A DNA stretch of 64,000 nucleotides from JBAZTO01 sp041661865 (GTDB lineage: Bacteria > Planctomycetota > Phycisphaerae > SM23-33): NCBI GenBank assembly GCA_041661865.1, contig JBAZTO010000013.1, forward strand, positions 5,914-69,913, given 5' to 3'. Shown piece after piece: positions 19,101-26,143 of the stretch. How positions within the stretch are numbered: the first letter of the stretch is position 1; the number at the start of each line of letters is the position of its first letter. The translations under genes and the position numbers were made by a program. Under the pieces are notes generated by a model. The model saw only the letters and a program-made list of their open reading frames with translations, was not told the origin of the DNA and ran no database searches.

Positions 19101-19295
19101 GCAATAGACGGTGCTGCCGCCGCTGCCGACACGTTTTCCATGCGGATCGGCCACCACCAGCACTTCGGCCACCCCGGCCAGCAAGCCCAGGCGGCGGCGC
19201 AGGTCGAGCTGGACCTGGTAGCCCTTGGCCTGCTCGTCGTTGGAGGCCGTGACGATCAGATAGTCCCAATTCTGCGCAAGAGGTGGCATGCTCAT
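16119..19295 (-). CDS. fkp: Bifunctional L-fucokinase / GDP-L-fucose pyrophosphorylase (Fkp)
   Basis: The 1058-residue product has the two-domain layout of Bacteroides Fkp (about 950 residues). The N-terminal half is the L-fucose-1-phosphate guanylyltransferase part (DPHGKRVGSGGSTVYCL, HAGGDSKRLPAYGPCGKIF). The C-terminal part is a GHMP kinase with APARLDLGGGWTDTPPYS near residue 700, the ATP loop PKGSGLGTSSIMGA and the terminal LLGAGGGGFLLM motif. It converts free L-fucose to GDP-L-fucose, a donor for capsule or glycoprotein fucosylation. The glycosyltransferase gene is divergent from it, supporting a surface-glycan role. Alternative kinases for related sugars are possible for the GHMP half. 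Confidence 0.88.
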   Translation of the reverse strand: MSMPPLAQNWDYLIVTASNDEQAKGYQVQLDLRRRLGLLAGVAEVLVVADPHGKRVGSGGSTVYCLMEVLQRRLAGEALGQPAAWQEALSGLRILIVHAGGDSKRLPAYGPCGKIFIPVPGDSDAAVGATLLDRQLPIYLSLPAQPGGGGQVVITAGDVLLGFDPSLVRFAREGITGLGCLASPAQASKHGVYCGGPGGSVRLFLQKPSTDEQQQAGAVDRYGQSILDIGVMSFDAATARALLTLCGAKANQGRLGLSGPVASAIERSGMDFYREVCCALGSSASFEQYRSGVRSSGSAWDEATLAAAFEALSPLPFAVQVCPRCRFLHFGTTRQIISSGEDLLREDRGVTQLEAPLNINSLVEPAGSISGSHGWVEACRIKAPLRLEGQNVVVGVDVESELSLPMGVCLDVITGTSHEGKAVWFVRCYGVTDSIKDSVAGGASFCGMPASRWLAAMGAKDDDAWDAAIPADQRTVWNARLFPAEQAADGYRNWLWMFDPLAAGGTQRRQWRQADRYSLAEIAVLTDQAAFYRRRSSLRAAEIQRSLRRMFRLDSGFSSAELAYVLATSPQPAQLAAQVLAEAQWHHDGADGGVEAFAFARIIHTLGAALMSLAGDEGKCLSEILPGLEDQLTPALRTWLEGLGLSPLPSMRAAEWAEAAKAAAFTHMGQSIVSSGARRAETPRSSLRSDEIVWGRAPARLDLGGGWTDTPPYSLEFGGCVINAAVNLNGQPPIQAYARVIDEPVVRIASIDLGLRIEVSQLEDLLNYRTATSGFGLAKAALALSGLAPESAAWPAGITLRGMLERFGGGIELTTLAAIPKGSGLGTSSIMGAVILAVIQRVMGHTLTSSELFHGVLQLEQALTTGGGWQDQIGGAVDGVKIITTEAGLIPDARMHYVPSDVLDPRANGGCSLLYYTGITRLAKNILQQVVGRYLDRDRAAMATLRRLHTLPPLVAEAMARKDIESFGGLIDQAWRLNKELDRDSSNAQIEALLASVQPHLLGAKLLGAGGGGFLLMVCKSPAQAQAVRQKLSDSPPNERGRFFDFDISREGLVVTIC

Positions 19296-19432
19296 AGATC
19301 CTTTATCGACCGCGGGCGGCCGACGCTTTTGCTCGGGTTCTGATCGCCGGCGGCCGTCCAGCCATCACTGCTCTCCGCGATCGCCGTGACTTGTTGATAT
19401 TCTTGTCCTGCCGCAGCCGGCATGTTCTGCAT

Positions 19433-19438
19433 TATACT
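19433..19438 (+). promoter_or_regulatory. Candidate -10 box between divergent fkp and GT4 genes
   Basis: ATTATACT reads TATACT on the plus strand (19433-19438) and TATAAT on the minus strand (19436-19431), so it could serve either gene. No convincing -35 hexamer is visible on either side. The remainder of the 175-base spacer shows nothing else. Confidence 0.3.
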
Positions 19439-19470
19439 GTAAACGTTTTGCGGACTCTTGCCGACATCAT

Positions 19471-20727
19471 GTGAATCAGAAACCGCGATCCAGGACGATC
19501 CGATTGCCACAGACACCACCAACGCCCCAGCCGCACCGGCCGGCCTTCGACAGCCTGCTGATGATCAACCAGGTCGTCGGGCCGCTGGCTCGCGAGCTGA
19601 TGGAGCATCTCTCAGCCTGCGGAATCCGCTGCCGCGCGCTGACGGGCTGGGTTGACGCGCGGGAGAGGGCGGACCTGCCCTTTGAGGTTCTCAAGGCCAA
19701 GCCGCTGGTCAAAAGGCCCGCCTGGAAGCGGCTGTGGAGTTGGGGCCTCTTCACCGCGCAGGCCAAGCTGGCGGCCATCCGCCTCCGCCGCACGCCCATG
19801 CTGGTGACCACCAACCCGCCCTGGCCGATGCTGGCCATGCCCATGCTCAAGCGCCTGACCGGGCTGCGGTACGTGCTGCTGGTGTACGACATTTACCCCG
19901 ACGTGATGGAGCAGATGGGCCTCTGCCGCCACGACAGCCTCCTGGCGCGCCTCTGGCGGCGATGGAGCCGCAAGGCGATGCTCAAGGCCGAGGGCGTCAT
20001 TACGCTGGGGCCTCACATGGCCGCCACGCTCCGCCGCCACCTGCGGGAGGGCGAGGATGTGGCCATCGAGACCATCCCCAACTGGGCCGACACGGACTTC
20101 ATCCGCCCGCTGGACAAGGCCGACAACCCCTTCGCGCGCGAGCACGGCCTGACCGACAAGTTCGTCGTCGCCTACAGCGGCGCGCTGGGCGCCACGCACG
20201 ATATTGACTCCATCATCGCGGCGGCCGAGATGCTCAACGATCTGCCCGACGTGCAGTTCCTCATCATCGGCGAAGGCACGCGGCGGGCCGAAATCGAGGC
20301 GCTGGTGGCCAAGCGGAACCTGCCCAACCTCAAGCTGCTGCCCTTCCAGCCGCTGGAGCGTGTGCCCTATTCACTGGCTGCCGCCGACTGCCTGATCGTC
20401 TGCCTGGGGGAAGGGTATGAAGGCCTGTCCGTGCCCTCGAAGACATATTATGCCCTGGCGGCCGGGGCAGCCGTCCTGGCCATCAGCCCCAAGGACACCG
20501 AACTGACCGACCTGGTGGAACAATTTGCGTGCGGCCTGCACGTCCCGCCTCGCAGCGGGCCGGCGCTGGCCGAGGCCATCCGGCGCCTTCGCTCCGATGG
20601 GCAACTGCTGGCGAATTTCAAGGCGGCCTCGCGCAAGGCGGCCGAGGAACATTTCTCGCGGAAGATCGTCACCGAACGCTACCGCCGCTACCTGGCTGAG
20701 TGCTTCGCGCCTCCCGCGGACAGATAA
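19471..20727 (+). CDS. Glycosyltransferase family 4 (WcaI/WbuB-like)
   Basis: The 418-residue product has a GT-B fold: an N-terminal domain (NQVVGPLARELMEHLSACGI, LVYDIYPDVMEQMGL) and the nucleotide-sugar domain (VVAYSGALGATHDIDSIIAAAE, then VPSKTYYALAAGAAVLAI with the family's conserved glutamate region EGYEGLSVPSK). It transfers a sugar to a lipid-linked or polysaccharide acceptor at the cytoplasmic face. The frame opens with GTG at 19471; a TTG at 19504 preceded by AGGA is an alternative, since the first 25 residues are not conserved-looking. It lies beside fkp and a CapD-type gene. Confidence 0.85.
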   Translation: MNQKPRSRTIRLPQTPPTPQPHRPAFDSLLMINQVVGPLARELMEHLSACGIRCRALTGWVDARERADLPFEVLKAKPLVKRPAWKRLWSWGLFTAQAKLAAIRLRRTPMLVTTNPPWPMLAMPMLKRLTGLRYVLLVYDIYPDVMEQMGLCRHDSLLARLWRRWSRKAMLKAEGVITLGPHMAATLRRHLREGEDVAIETIPNWADTDFIRPLDKADNPFAREHGLTDKFVVAYSGALGATHDIDSIIAAAEMLNDLPDVQFLIIGEGTRRAEIEALVAKRNLPNLKLLPFQPLERVPYSLAAADCLIVCLGEGYEGLSVPSKTYYALAAGAAVLAISPKDTELTDLVEQFACGLHVPPRSGPALAEAIRRLRSDGQLLANFKAASRKAAEEHFSRKIVTERYRRYLAECFAPPADR

Positions 20728-20791
20728 CTCGCGGGGCCCGCCCGCGGCGACGAGAACGCTGGTACTCTCCCACTCGTCAAACGACGGATCG

Positions 20792-20862
20792 GGTGCCACT
20801 GCTGCGGTGTTTGCAGCAGTGTCGAAACTATGCACGGCTGCACACAACGCAGCCGTGGCACC
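20792..20862. repeat. Family C composite double-hairpin element (copy 1)
   Basis: A 71-base element bounded by GGTGCCAC and GTGGCACC. Hairpin 1 is CACTGCTGC-GGTGTTT-GCAGCAGTG (20797-20821); hairpin 2 is CACGGCTGC-ACACAAC-GCAGCCGTG (20833-20857). Flanking similarity to the inverted copy at 42745-42815 extends to roughly 20775-20884. It lies between convergent genes. Confidence 0.85.
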
Positions 20863-20887
20863 TATCAGATCGGATGCGACAGGGTTT

Positions 20888-22942
20888 CTAGACTTCTTTG
20901 CCGCCCGAGGTCCCAGCCGCCGGGGTCGGCTCGCTCGCAGGCCCGCCGACAGCCTGGGTGGTCGGCGCATTCCGCGGCTCGTACTCGGGGACCAGCGTGC
21001 GGATTGCATCGACAATGGCTGCGCGGTCGGTGGAATTCCTGAGCGACTCGAATCGCTCAAAGGTCGCGCGGACCTTTGCGAAATCCGTCGGCTTGCTCTT
21101 CCACACCAGCACCTTGGGGTGCATCGTCGGCTGAATGTCCTCGCCCTCGGTTCGCAGTTCCTCGAAGAGCTTTTCGCCCGGTCGGATGCCGGTGACGACG
21201 ATGTCAATGTCCTCGCCGGGCCGGAAACCGCTGAGCGTGATCATCTGGCGGGCCAGGTCCATGATCTTGACCGGTTCGCCCATGTCCAGCAGGAAGATCT
21301 GCCCGCCCTCGCCGGTGGCCGCGGCCTGAAGCACCAGTTGCGAGGCCTCGGGGATGGTCATAAAGTAGCGTGTCATTTCCGGGTGCGTCACGCGCACCGG
21401 CCCGCCCTCGGCGATCTGCTTGCGGAAGGTGGGCACCACCGAGCCGGCCGAGCCCAGCACGTTGCCGAACCGCACGGCCTTGAACTGCGTCTTGCAGCCG
21501 CCGCTGCCGTTGAGGGACTGGGTGTAAATTTCGGCCACGCGCTTGGAGGCGCCCATCACCGAGGAGGGGTTGACGGCCTTGTCGGTGGAGATGGTCACGA
21601 ATTCCGCCGAGCCGAAACGGCAGCAGGCGTCGGCGACGTTTCGCGTGCCCAGGATGTTGTTCTTGACCGCCTCGCAGGGATTGTTCTCCATCAGTGGCAC
21701 GTGCTTGTGCGCGGCGGCGTGGATGACCACCTCCGGGCGATGGGCCTCCCAGATCGCCATCACGCGGTCGCGGTCGAAAATATCGCAGATGCAGGCAACC
21801 ACCGGGATATCCGGATGCGAGGAGCGAAGTTCGTTTTCCATGTCAAACAGCGGGTTCTCCGCCTGTTCGAGCAGGATCAGAGCGCTGGGCTTGAAGTTGC
21901 AGACCTGGCGGCACATTTCCGAGCCGATGCTCCCGCCGGCCCCGGTGATCAGCACCCGCCGATTCGCGATGAACCGGGCGACCGCGTCGGTATCCAACGC
22001 CACGGCCTGGCGCCCGAGCAGGTCATTGATGTCCACGGGGCGAATCTGCGAGACCATCACCCGGCCGTCGATGAGATCGCCCACGCCCGGCAGCGACTGG
22101 AACTTCAGCTTGGTGCCGCTGCACAGGTCGATCACGTGGCGCAGCTGCTTCTGGCTGGCCGAGGGCATGGCGATGATGATTTCCTCGATCTCTTCTTCCT
22201 GGCAGATCTGCGGCAGGTCGGAAACGACGCCCAGGACCGGCGCCCCGTGAATCATCATGTGGCGCTTGGTCGGATCGTCATCGACCAGCCCGGCGACCCT
22301 GAAGCGTTCCTCGGGCATCCGGTTGATCTCGCGGATGATCGCCTCGGCGGCATTGCCGGCCCCGACAACCAAGACTCGCTTGAAACCTTCGGTGGAAACC
22401 GGACGCAATTCCTCGCGGTAGATTCGGAAACCCAGCCGTGCCACGCACACCAGGAACACGCTGGCTAGGAAATCCAGGAACAGCACGCCCTGGGGGTAGG
22501 AGGCAAAGAACGGCCCGATGTAGGCAACGCGGACATTCATCATGCTCGGCAGGTGACGAAAGGCCATGATCAAGACGAACATAATGGCCAGGAAAATCAA
22601 ACTGGCGCGAAGGATGTTCAACACGTCCCGAATGCTGGCGTACTGCCAACCGCCGCGGAAGAGCTTGCTCTGGCCGAAGACGATCAGTTTCAGTCCGACA
22701 AACAAGGGCAGCCAGGCCAGGTAGGAATTCACGAACCAGGCCTTCTCGGCCTTGCTGTCGGCGATTTCAAAGCGGGCCAGATTGGCCAGCAGCAGGGCCA
22801 GCGAAAAGAGCGCCGCATGAACGACCAGGTTGAAGGTCAAGCGGTGGCGCAGCAACAGGGACTCGACCCAGGCGAAGCGGCCTAAGCTCAGTTTGCTCTT
22901 CTGGCCGGAGGCCAGTTCGTTCGTCTCACTGGACTTGATCAT
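20888..22942 (-). CDS. CapD/WbpM-type nucleoside-diphosphate-sugar 4,6-dehydratase, membrane-bound
   Basis: The 684-residue product has four N-terminal transmembrane helices (about residues 38-165), a CoA-binding-like Rossmann domain (FKRVLVVGAGNAAEAII) and a C-terminal extended SDR dehydratase (VLITGAGGSIGSEMCRQV, TDKAVNPSSVMGASKR, RFGNVLGSAGSVVP). This is the layout of WbpM, PglF and CapD, which make UDP-4-keto-6-deoxy sugars for O-antigen, capsule or glycoprotein glycans. The canonical SDR tyrosine is replaced by methionine in the SMK-type site (VMGASK), as in that subfamily. It is convergent with the GT4 gene and has its own promoter. Confidence 0.92.
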   Translation of the reverse strand: MIKSSETNELASGQKSKLSLGRFAWVESLLLRHRLTFNLVVHAALFSLALLLANLARFEIADSKAEKAWFVNSYLAWLPLFVGLKLIVFGQSKLFRGGWQYASIRDVLNILRASLIFLAIMFVLIMAFRHLPSMMNVRVAYIGPFFASYPQGVLFLDFLASVFLVCVARLGFRIYREELRPVSTEGFKRVLVVGAGNAAEAIIREINRMPEERFRVAGLVDDDPTKRHMMIHGAPVLGVVSDLPQICQEEEIEEIIIAMPSASQKQLRHVIDLCSGTKLKFQSLPGVGDLIDGRVMVSQIRPVDINDLLGRQAVALDTDAVARFIANRRVLITGAGGSIGSEMCRQVCNFKPSALILLEQAENPLFDMENELRSSHPDIPVVACICDIFDRDRVMAIWEAHRPEVVIHAAAHKHVPLMENNPCEAVKNNILGTRNVADACCRFGSAEFVTISTDKAVNPSSVMGASKRVAEIYTQSLNGSGGCKTQFKAVRFGNVLGSAGSVVPTFRKQIAEGGPVRVTHPEMTRYFMTIPEASQLVLQAAATGEGGQIFLLDMGEPVKIMDLARQMITLSGFRPGEDIDIVVTGIRPGEKLFEELRTEGEDIQPTMHPKVLVWKSKPTDFAKVRATFERFESLRNSTDRAAIVDAIRTLVPEYEPRNAPTTQAVGGPASEPTPAAGTSGGKEV

Positions 22943-22986
22943 TCTTATATAACGCTGCCAGGACCGGTCAAGATCGAGGACTATCG

Positions 22987-23014
22987 ATTATAACCCGGAC
23001 GCTGCAATTAACAA
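22987..23014 (-). promoter_or_regulatory. Promoter of the CapD/WbpM-type gene
   Basis: On the minus strand TTGTTA (23014-23009) and TATAAT (22992-22987) are 16 bases apart, about 45 bases before the ATG at 22942. This is a good sigma70-type match. Confidence 0.55.
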
Positions 23015-23083
23015 ACCTATCCTGTCCTATCGGCTGATTGGGTGGGTCACTTCAAGGGGGCGCATAGGTTACTTCTTTGAAGG

Positions 23084-24187
23084 CTAAGGAGTTGCGGAAC
23101 CCGCCGGGCTGGGTTGAGAACTCGGCGCCGGCGCGGTGGTGGCCACGGGGCTCTCGCCCAACTCGCCACTGACCTTGCCGCTGGCCTTCATTCCCCGCCA
23201 GAACGTCTCGACTGCCTCTTTGACGTCCGGGTCGCTGCTCTGCTGCCGGGCCTGCGAGATCGCCTCGATCGCGCCATTGACGTTCTTGTCAAACCACCGG
23301 AAATAGGCCAACACCAGCCAGGCCTCCCCGTCGGTGGGGGCCGCCTTAACGTGCCCGTCCAGCCGTGCCAGAGCGTCGGAATACTGCTGGGGCGAGTTGA
23401 AGAAACCGGCAGGGTTCAGGGGCGCCAGCGGCAATTCCGGCACACACTTGATCGTGCGCATCAGGTAGAACGAGGCGCGGAAGTAGGAGGACCGGCTCAT
23501 GGCGAAGTGGATATGCACCAGGCTCAGCAGCCCCTCGGGATTCTGACGGTCGAGCTGGTTGGCCGACTCAAATCGTGACAAGGCCGTGTCGAGGTCACCT
23601 TCGCGAAAAGCCTTCTCGCCGTCCCTCAGGAGGTTGCTGAAGTTGCTGTTCCCGCCGGGAGCCAGCGAGGTAATGGCCTTCTGTTCGGCAGGCTTTTCGC
23701 TCGGGGGGGCGATGGCGGTGATATAGCTCGACCCGGCTGTAAAACTTGGCCCTTGCCCTGACCCTGGCCCGGGCTCCGAGCCCCATCCGCCGGGCGTGTA
23801 GACGCCGCCTTTGCCGACGGAGCCTGTGTCAAAAGCGGGCAGTCCCTTGCCCAAGCCTGATCCGGAATACCTCTTCGGGGCGCCCAGCTCAGGCACAACG
23901 AAAGGCGATGCCGCCGCGCCGCCACCACCACCCGGAATTCGGTAGTTGGCGGGGGATCCGATGGAGCTCCTCAGGATATCGCTGCCCGGAGCTGATGGGC
24001 CCTGAAGCGCCCCCAGGCCATACGAATACGAATTGAACGTATTGTTCCTGGTATTGGCGCCGGGATTTCTCATCCCTGCACCAGGAGACGACAGGCTCCG
24101 CTCTCCGCGGACCTGGCCCCATGCCATTTGGGCAAAAAACACCCCTAGCACGGTCACGACGAAATATCCTGCCACAACCGTTTTCAT
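23084..24187 (-). CDS. Secreted TPR-domain protein
   Basis: The 367-residue product starts with a signal peptide (basic MK, then VVAGYFVVTVLGVFFAQMAWG). A glycine/serine/proline-rich, probably disordered stretch follows to about residue 170. The C-terminal half holds TPR-like helices (LLRDGEKAFREGDLDTALSRFESANQLDRQNPEGLLSL is the first repeat region). The tail is again proline-rich. A periplasmic or surface scaffold is inferred; no enzyme motif is seen. I chose the ATG at 24187 over 24202 because the upstream one lies inside a TATAAT box. Confidence 0.7.
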   Translation of the reverse strand: MKTVVAGYFVVTVLGVFFAQMAWGQVRGERSLSSPGAGMRNPGANTRNNTFNSYSYGLGALQGPSAPGSDILRSSIGSPANYRIPGGGGGAAASPFVVPELGAPKRYSGSGLGKGLPAFDTGSVGKGGVYTPGGWGSEPGPGSGQGPSFTAGSSYITAIAPPSEKPAEQKAITSLAPGGNSNFSNLLRDGEKAFREGDLDTALSRFESANQLDRQNPEGLLSLVHIHFAMSRSSYFRASFYLMRTIKCVPELPLAPLNPAGFFNSPQQYSDALARLDGHVKAAPTDGEAWLVLAYFRWFDKNVNGAIEAISQARQQSSDPDVKEAVETFWRGMKASGKVSGELGESPVATTAPAPSSQPSPAGSATP

Positions 24188-24193
24188 GACCCT

Positions 24194-24199
24194 ATTATA
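24194..24199 (-). promoter_or_regulatory. -10 box abutting the TPR gene start
   Basis: TATAAT on the minus strand ends 6 bases before the ATG at 24187, so transcription would begin at or next to that ATG, implying a leaderless or nearly leaderless mRNA. TTGACC is present upstream but only 13 bases away, which is too close for a normal -35. Confidence 0.35.
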
Positions 24200-24263
24200 C
24201 ACTTGGCCGGAGGGTCAAATCCACAGGAATCAGAGCCGCGATAGCAGGGCCGTTCCAGTTCTC

Positions 24264-24373
24264 GTAGCATGGCCATCTTGGCCATGAGTATCACGGCCGT
24301 CCCGGCCGTGTCAGGCCGTTCCAGAACAGGGGCAAGATGCCCCTGCGACTCATGGGCAGGATGCCCATGCTAC
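24264..24373. repeat. Family A array of four hairpins
   Basis: Four 19-base hairpins with 8-base stems and 3-base loops follow one another: CATGGCCA-TCT-TGGCCATG (24268-24286), CACGGCCG-TCC-CGGCCGTG (24292-24310), CAGGGGCA-AGA-TGCCCCTG (24327-24345) and CATGGGCA-GGA-TGCCCATG (24351-24369). The array is bounded by GTAG and CTAC, and its outer hairpins form an inverted pair. It lies between two minus-strand genes. Confidence 0.9.
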
Positions 24374-24401
24374 GGGCAACGGCGGTTTTCATACACGTTC
24401 T
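24372..24401. repeat. 30-base repeat overlapping a stop codon (copy 2)
   Basis: Identical to 16091-16120 and in the same position: directly at the 3' end of a minus-strand gene, sharing a base with its TGA. It joins the family A array at 24264-24373. Confidence 0.85.
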
Positions 24402-25969
24402 CAGGGCGAGACGGATGTCGCGGGCTGCTTCCACCTGGCTTGGTAGAGGACCTGGCCGTCCCGGCGGACAAATTCTGCATCCGACAGGAGTTTCTCTGGA
24501 ACGTAGCCAGCCTGCGGTGTGACAACCAGGAGCGGGCGATTGCCCAACACCTGGCGAAACTCGCTGTTGTGAGACTCGTAACTGGGCATCGGTTCGCCCC
24601 CGTCGGTCAGTGTGACGTCGGGACTAAGGCCTTCCAGCCGCTGCTTAAGCTTGAGGGGGTAAAGAGTGGTGCCGTCCAGAAAAACGACCGCATCGGGCTG
24701 AGCCTGTAGAAGGGCGGCGACGGCAAACTGGTCGGCTGAGGATTCGTCCTGCTTCCAGGGCACCATCCAGTAGCGGGCCTCGTCTCGGAAAGGCAACTTG
24801 CGGCGATGGATGGCGATCCCCGCCATGGCCAGCAGGTGCGGTGAGGAATAGTACATCACCGGCGGCAGCACGATCGAAATGACGCATGCGAAGGCGACCG
24901 CCTTGGCCCAACGCAATGACCGACCGGCCATGTAGGCCGCCCCTACCCCGGAGGCCAGGGCAATCATGAGCAGGCTGGGCAGGAAGAAAGTGAACTGGTC
25001 GGGAATGGAGTAGCGCGCGACGAACACCACTTCAATGGCCGTGATCGCCGTGAGGGCCATCCACAGCATGCCGCCTTCCCGCCGCATACGGACCCAGCCT
25101 GCCACGGCCAGCAGAAATATGAAGGAGCCGAAATTCATCGCGGCCAGGCCGGCGTTTTGCTTGAAGATCGACCAGGCCGGCAGAACGTTCAACACCTGCG
25201 CCTCGTATTGGCCGAACAACGCCGAGGCAATGGCTTGCCCCACATGCCCGGTGGAGAGCGCCTCCCGGACGATCAGGGTCAGATACAGGCTCGCGCCCGC
25301 CAGGTACGCCACCGCCCCAGCCGCCAGGGCCCCCCACCCCACGCGACGCCGCACGACCAGCACGATGGCCACGATCAGGTAAACCGGCAGCGGCAGCAAG
25401 GCCAGGTCATGCACCGCAAGGTCCAGGCCATTCAGGCCCGCCAAGGCCGCCACGTAATACCATCTCGGGTTGCGCACCAGGAGCACCAGCAGCCACAGTT
25501 CGCCCGACATGGCCGCCAATTGCAGGGTGTAGACCTCGGTGATCGTCGAGAGCCACCAGGCGGTGTGACAGACGGCCAGCATTCCCGCCGAGGCCAGGCC
25601 CGCCCATCGCCGCCCGGTCAACAGCGTCACAACGGCCGCCAGGTTGGCCAGCGCCACGGCCATGGCCAAGGCGCTGATACAGTTCAGCCGCGACAGGACA
25701 TCCCCCATCGGAACGTGCAAGGCCTGCCTGCCGACAGCGATGAACAGCGGGTGGGCCAGGGCAAGGCCCAACGGATCGGTATACTGCCCCGTCACGATGC
25801 GCCACTGCCTGGCGCCGCTGTCCTGCCAGTTGGTCCCGCGCTGGGCGGTGGCCATGTACATCGCAGCCGCCGCCACGAAGACCAGGAACCACAGGCCCGC
25901 CACTGGAGGCCGGGCAGCACTGACAGCCGATTTGTCCGCAGTCGACATCATCCGACATGTTATCGGCAT
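24401..25969 (-). CDS. DUF2723 multi-span membrane protein, GT-C-like
   Basis: The 522-residue product has about ten to twelve hydrophobic helices and a soluble C-terminal domain of about 120 residues. The DUF2723 signature is near the N-terminus (TNWQDSGARQWRIVTGQ, followed by LALAHPLFIAVGR), with the acidic residue of the first loop as in GT-C glycosyltransferases. DUF2723 includes relatives of protein O-mannosyltransferases that use polyprenyl-phosphate sugars; activity here is inferred. It is divergent from a UbiA-type prenyltransferase that could make such a donor. No good ribosome site marks the start; Met7 or Met8 are alternatives. Confidence 0.78.
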   Translation of the reverse strand: MPITCRMMSTADKSAVSAARPPVAGLWFLVFVAAAAMYMATAQRGTNWQDSGARQWRIVTGQYTDPLGLALAHPLFIAVGRQALHVPMGDVLSRLNCISALAMAVALANLAAVVTLLTGRRWAGLASAGMLAVCHTAWWLSTITEVYTLQLAAMSGELWLLVLLVRNPRWYYVAALAGLNGLDLAVHDLALLPLPVYLIVAIVLVVRRRVGWGALAAGAVAYLAGASLYLTLIVREALSTGHVGQAIASALFGQYEAQVLNVLPAWSIFKQNAGLAAMNFGSFIFLLAVAGWVRMRREGGMLWMALTAITAIEVVFVARYSIPDQFTFFLPSLLMIALASGVGAAYMAGRSLRWAKAVAFACVISIVLPPVMYYSSPHLLAMAGIAIHRRKLPFRDEARYWMVPWKQDESSADQFAVAALLQAQPDAVVFLDGTTLYPLKLKQRLEGLSPDVTLTDGGEPMPSYESHNSEFRQVLGNRPLLVVTPQAGYVPEKLLSDAEFVRRDGQVLYQARWKQPATSVSP

Positions 25970-26143
25970 TTGGCACGGGCAAGAAAACGAAAACCATCCT
26001 TGCCGCTATGGGCGCAACAGCACTCGGCCGGCAGACGCGGCCAGGAGGCGGGAAGTGGGCTTAATCTCTTCGGCTCCAAATGACGATCTAGTTTAAGTCG
26101 CTGGGCGATCTATCGTTCCCTTGCGCCGGTCGTATACAAGACT

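Noticed and set aside
20792..20862. Cobalamin riboswitch (GCCACTG resembles the B12 box)
   Set aside because: The word is part of the element end plus stem, it is missing from the copy with other stems, and the element lies between convergent gene ends, not in a leader.
20754..20884. Possible small protein shared with 42722-42836 (similar translations around SNDGSGATAAVFAAVS)
   Set aside because: The similarity comes from the family C hairpin element, which has no start or ribosome site and occurs in both orientations.
20525..22468. 647-codon plus-strand frame opposite the CapD-type gene
   Set aside because: The minus-strand protein has a complete set of family motifs; the frame starts inside the GT4 gene and runs through a non-coding repeat.
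24264..24373. CRISPR-like array
   Set aside because: The repeated units are self-complementary hairpins with changing stems, not direct repeats with unique spacers, and no cas gene is present.
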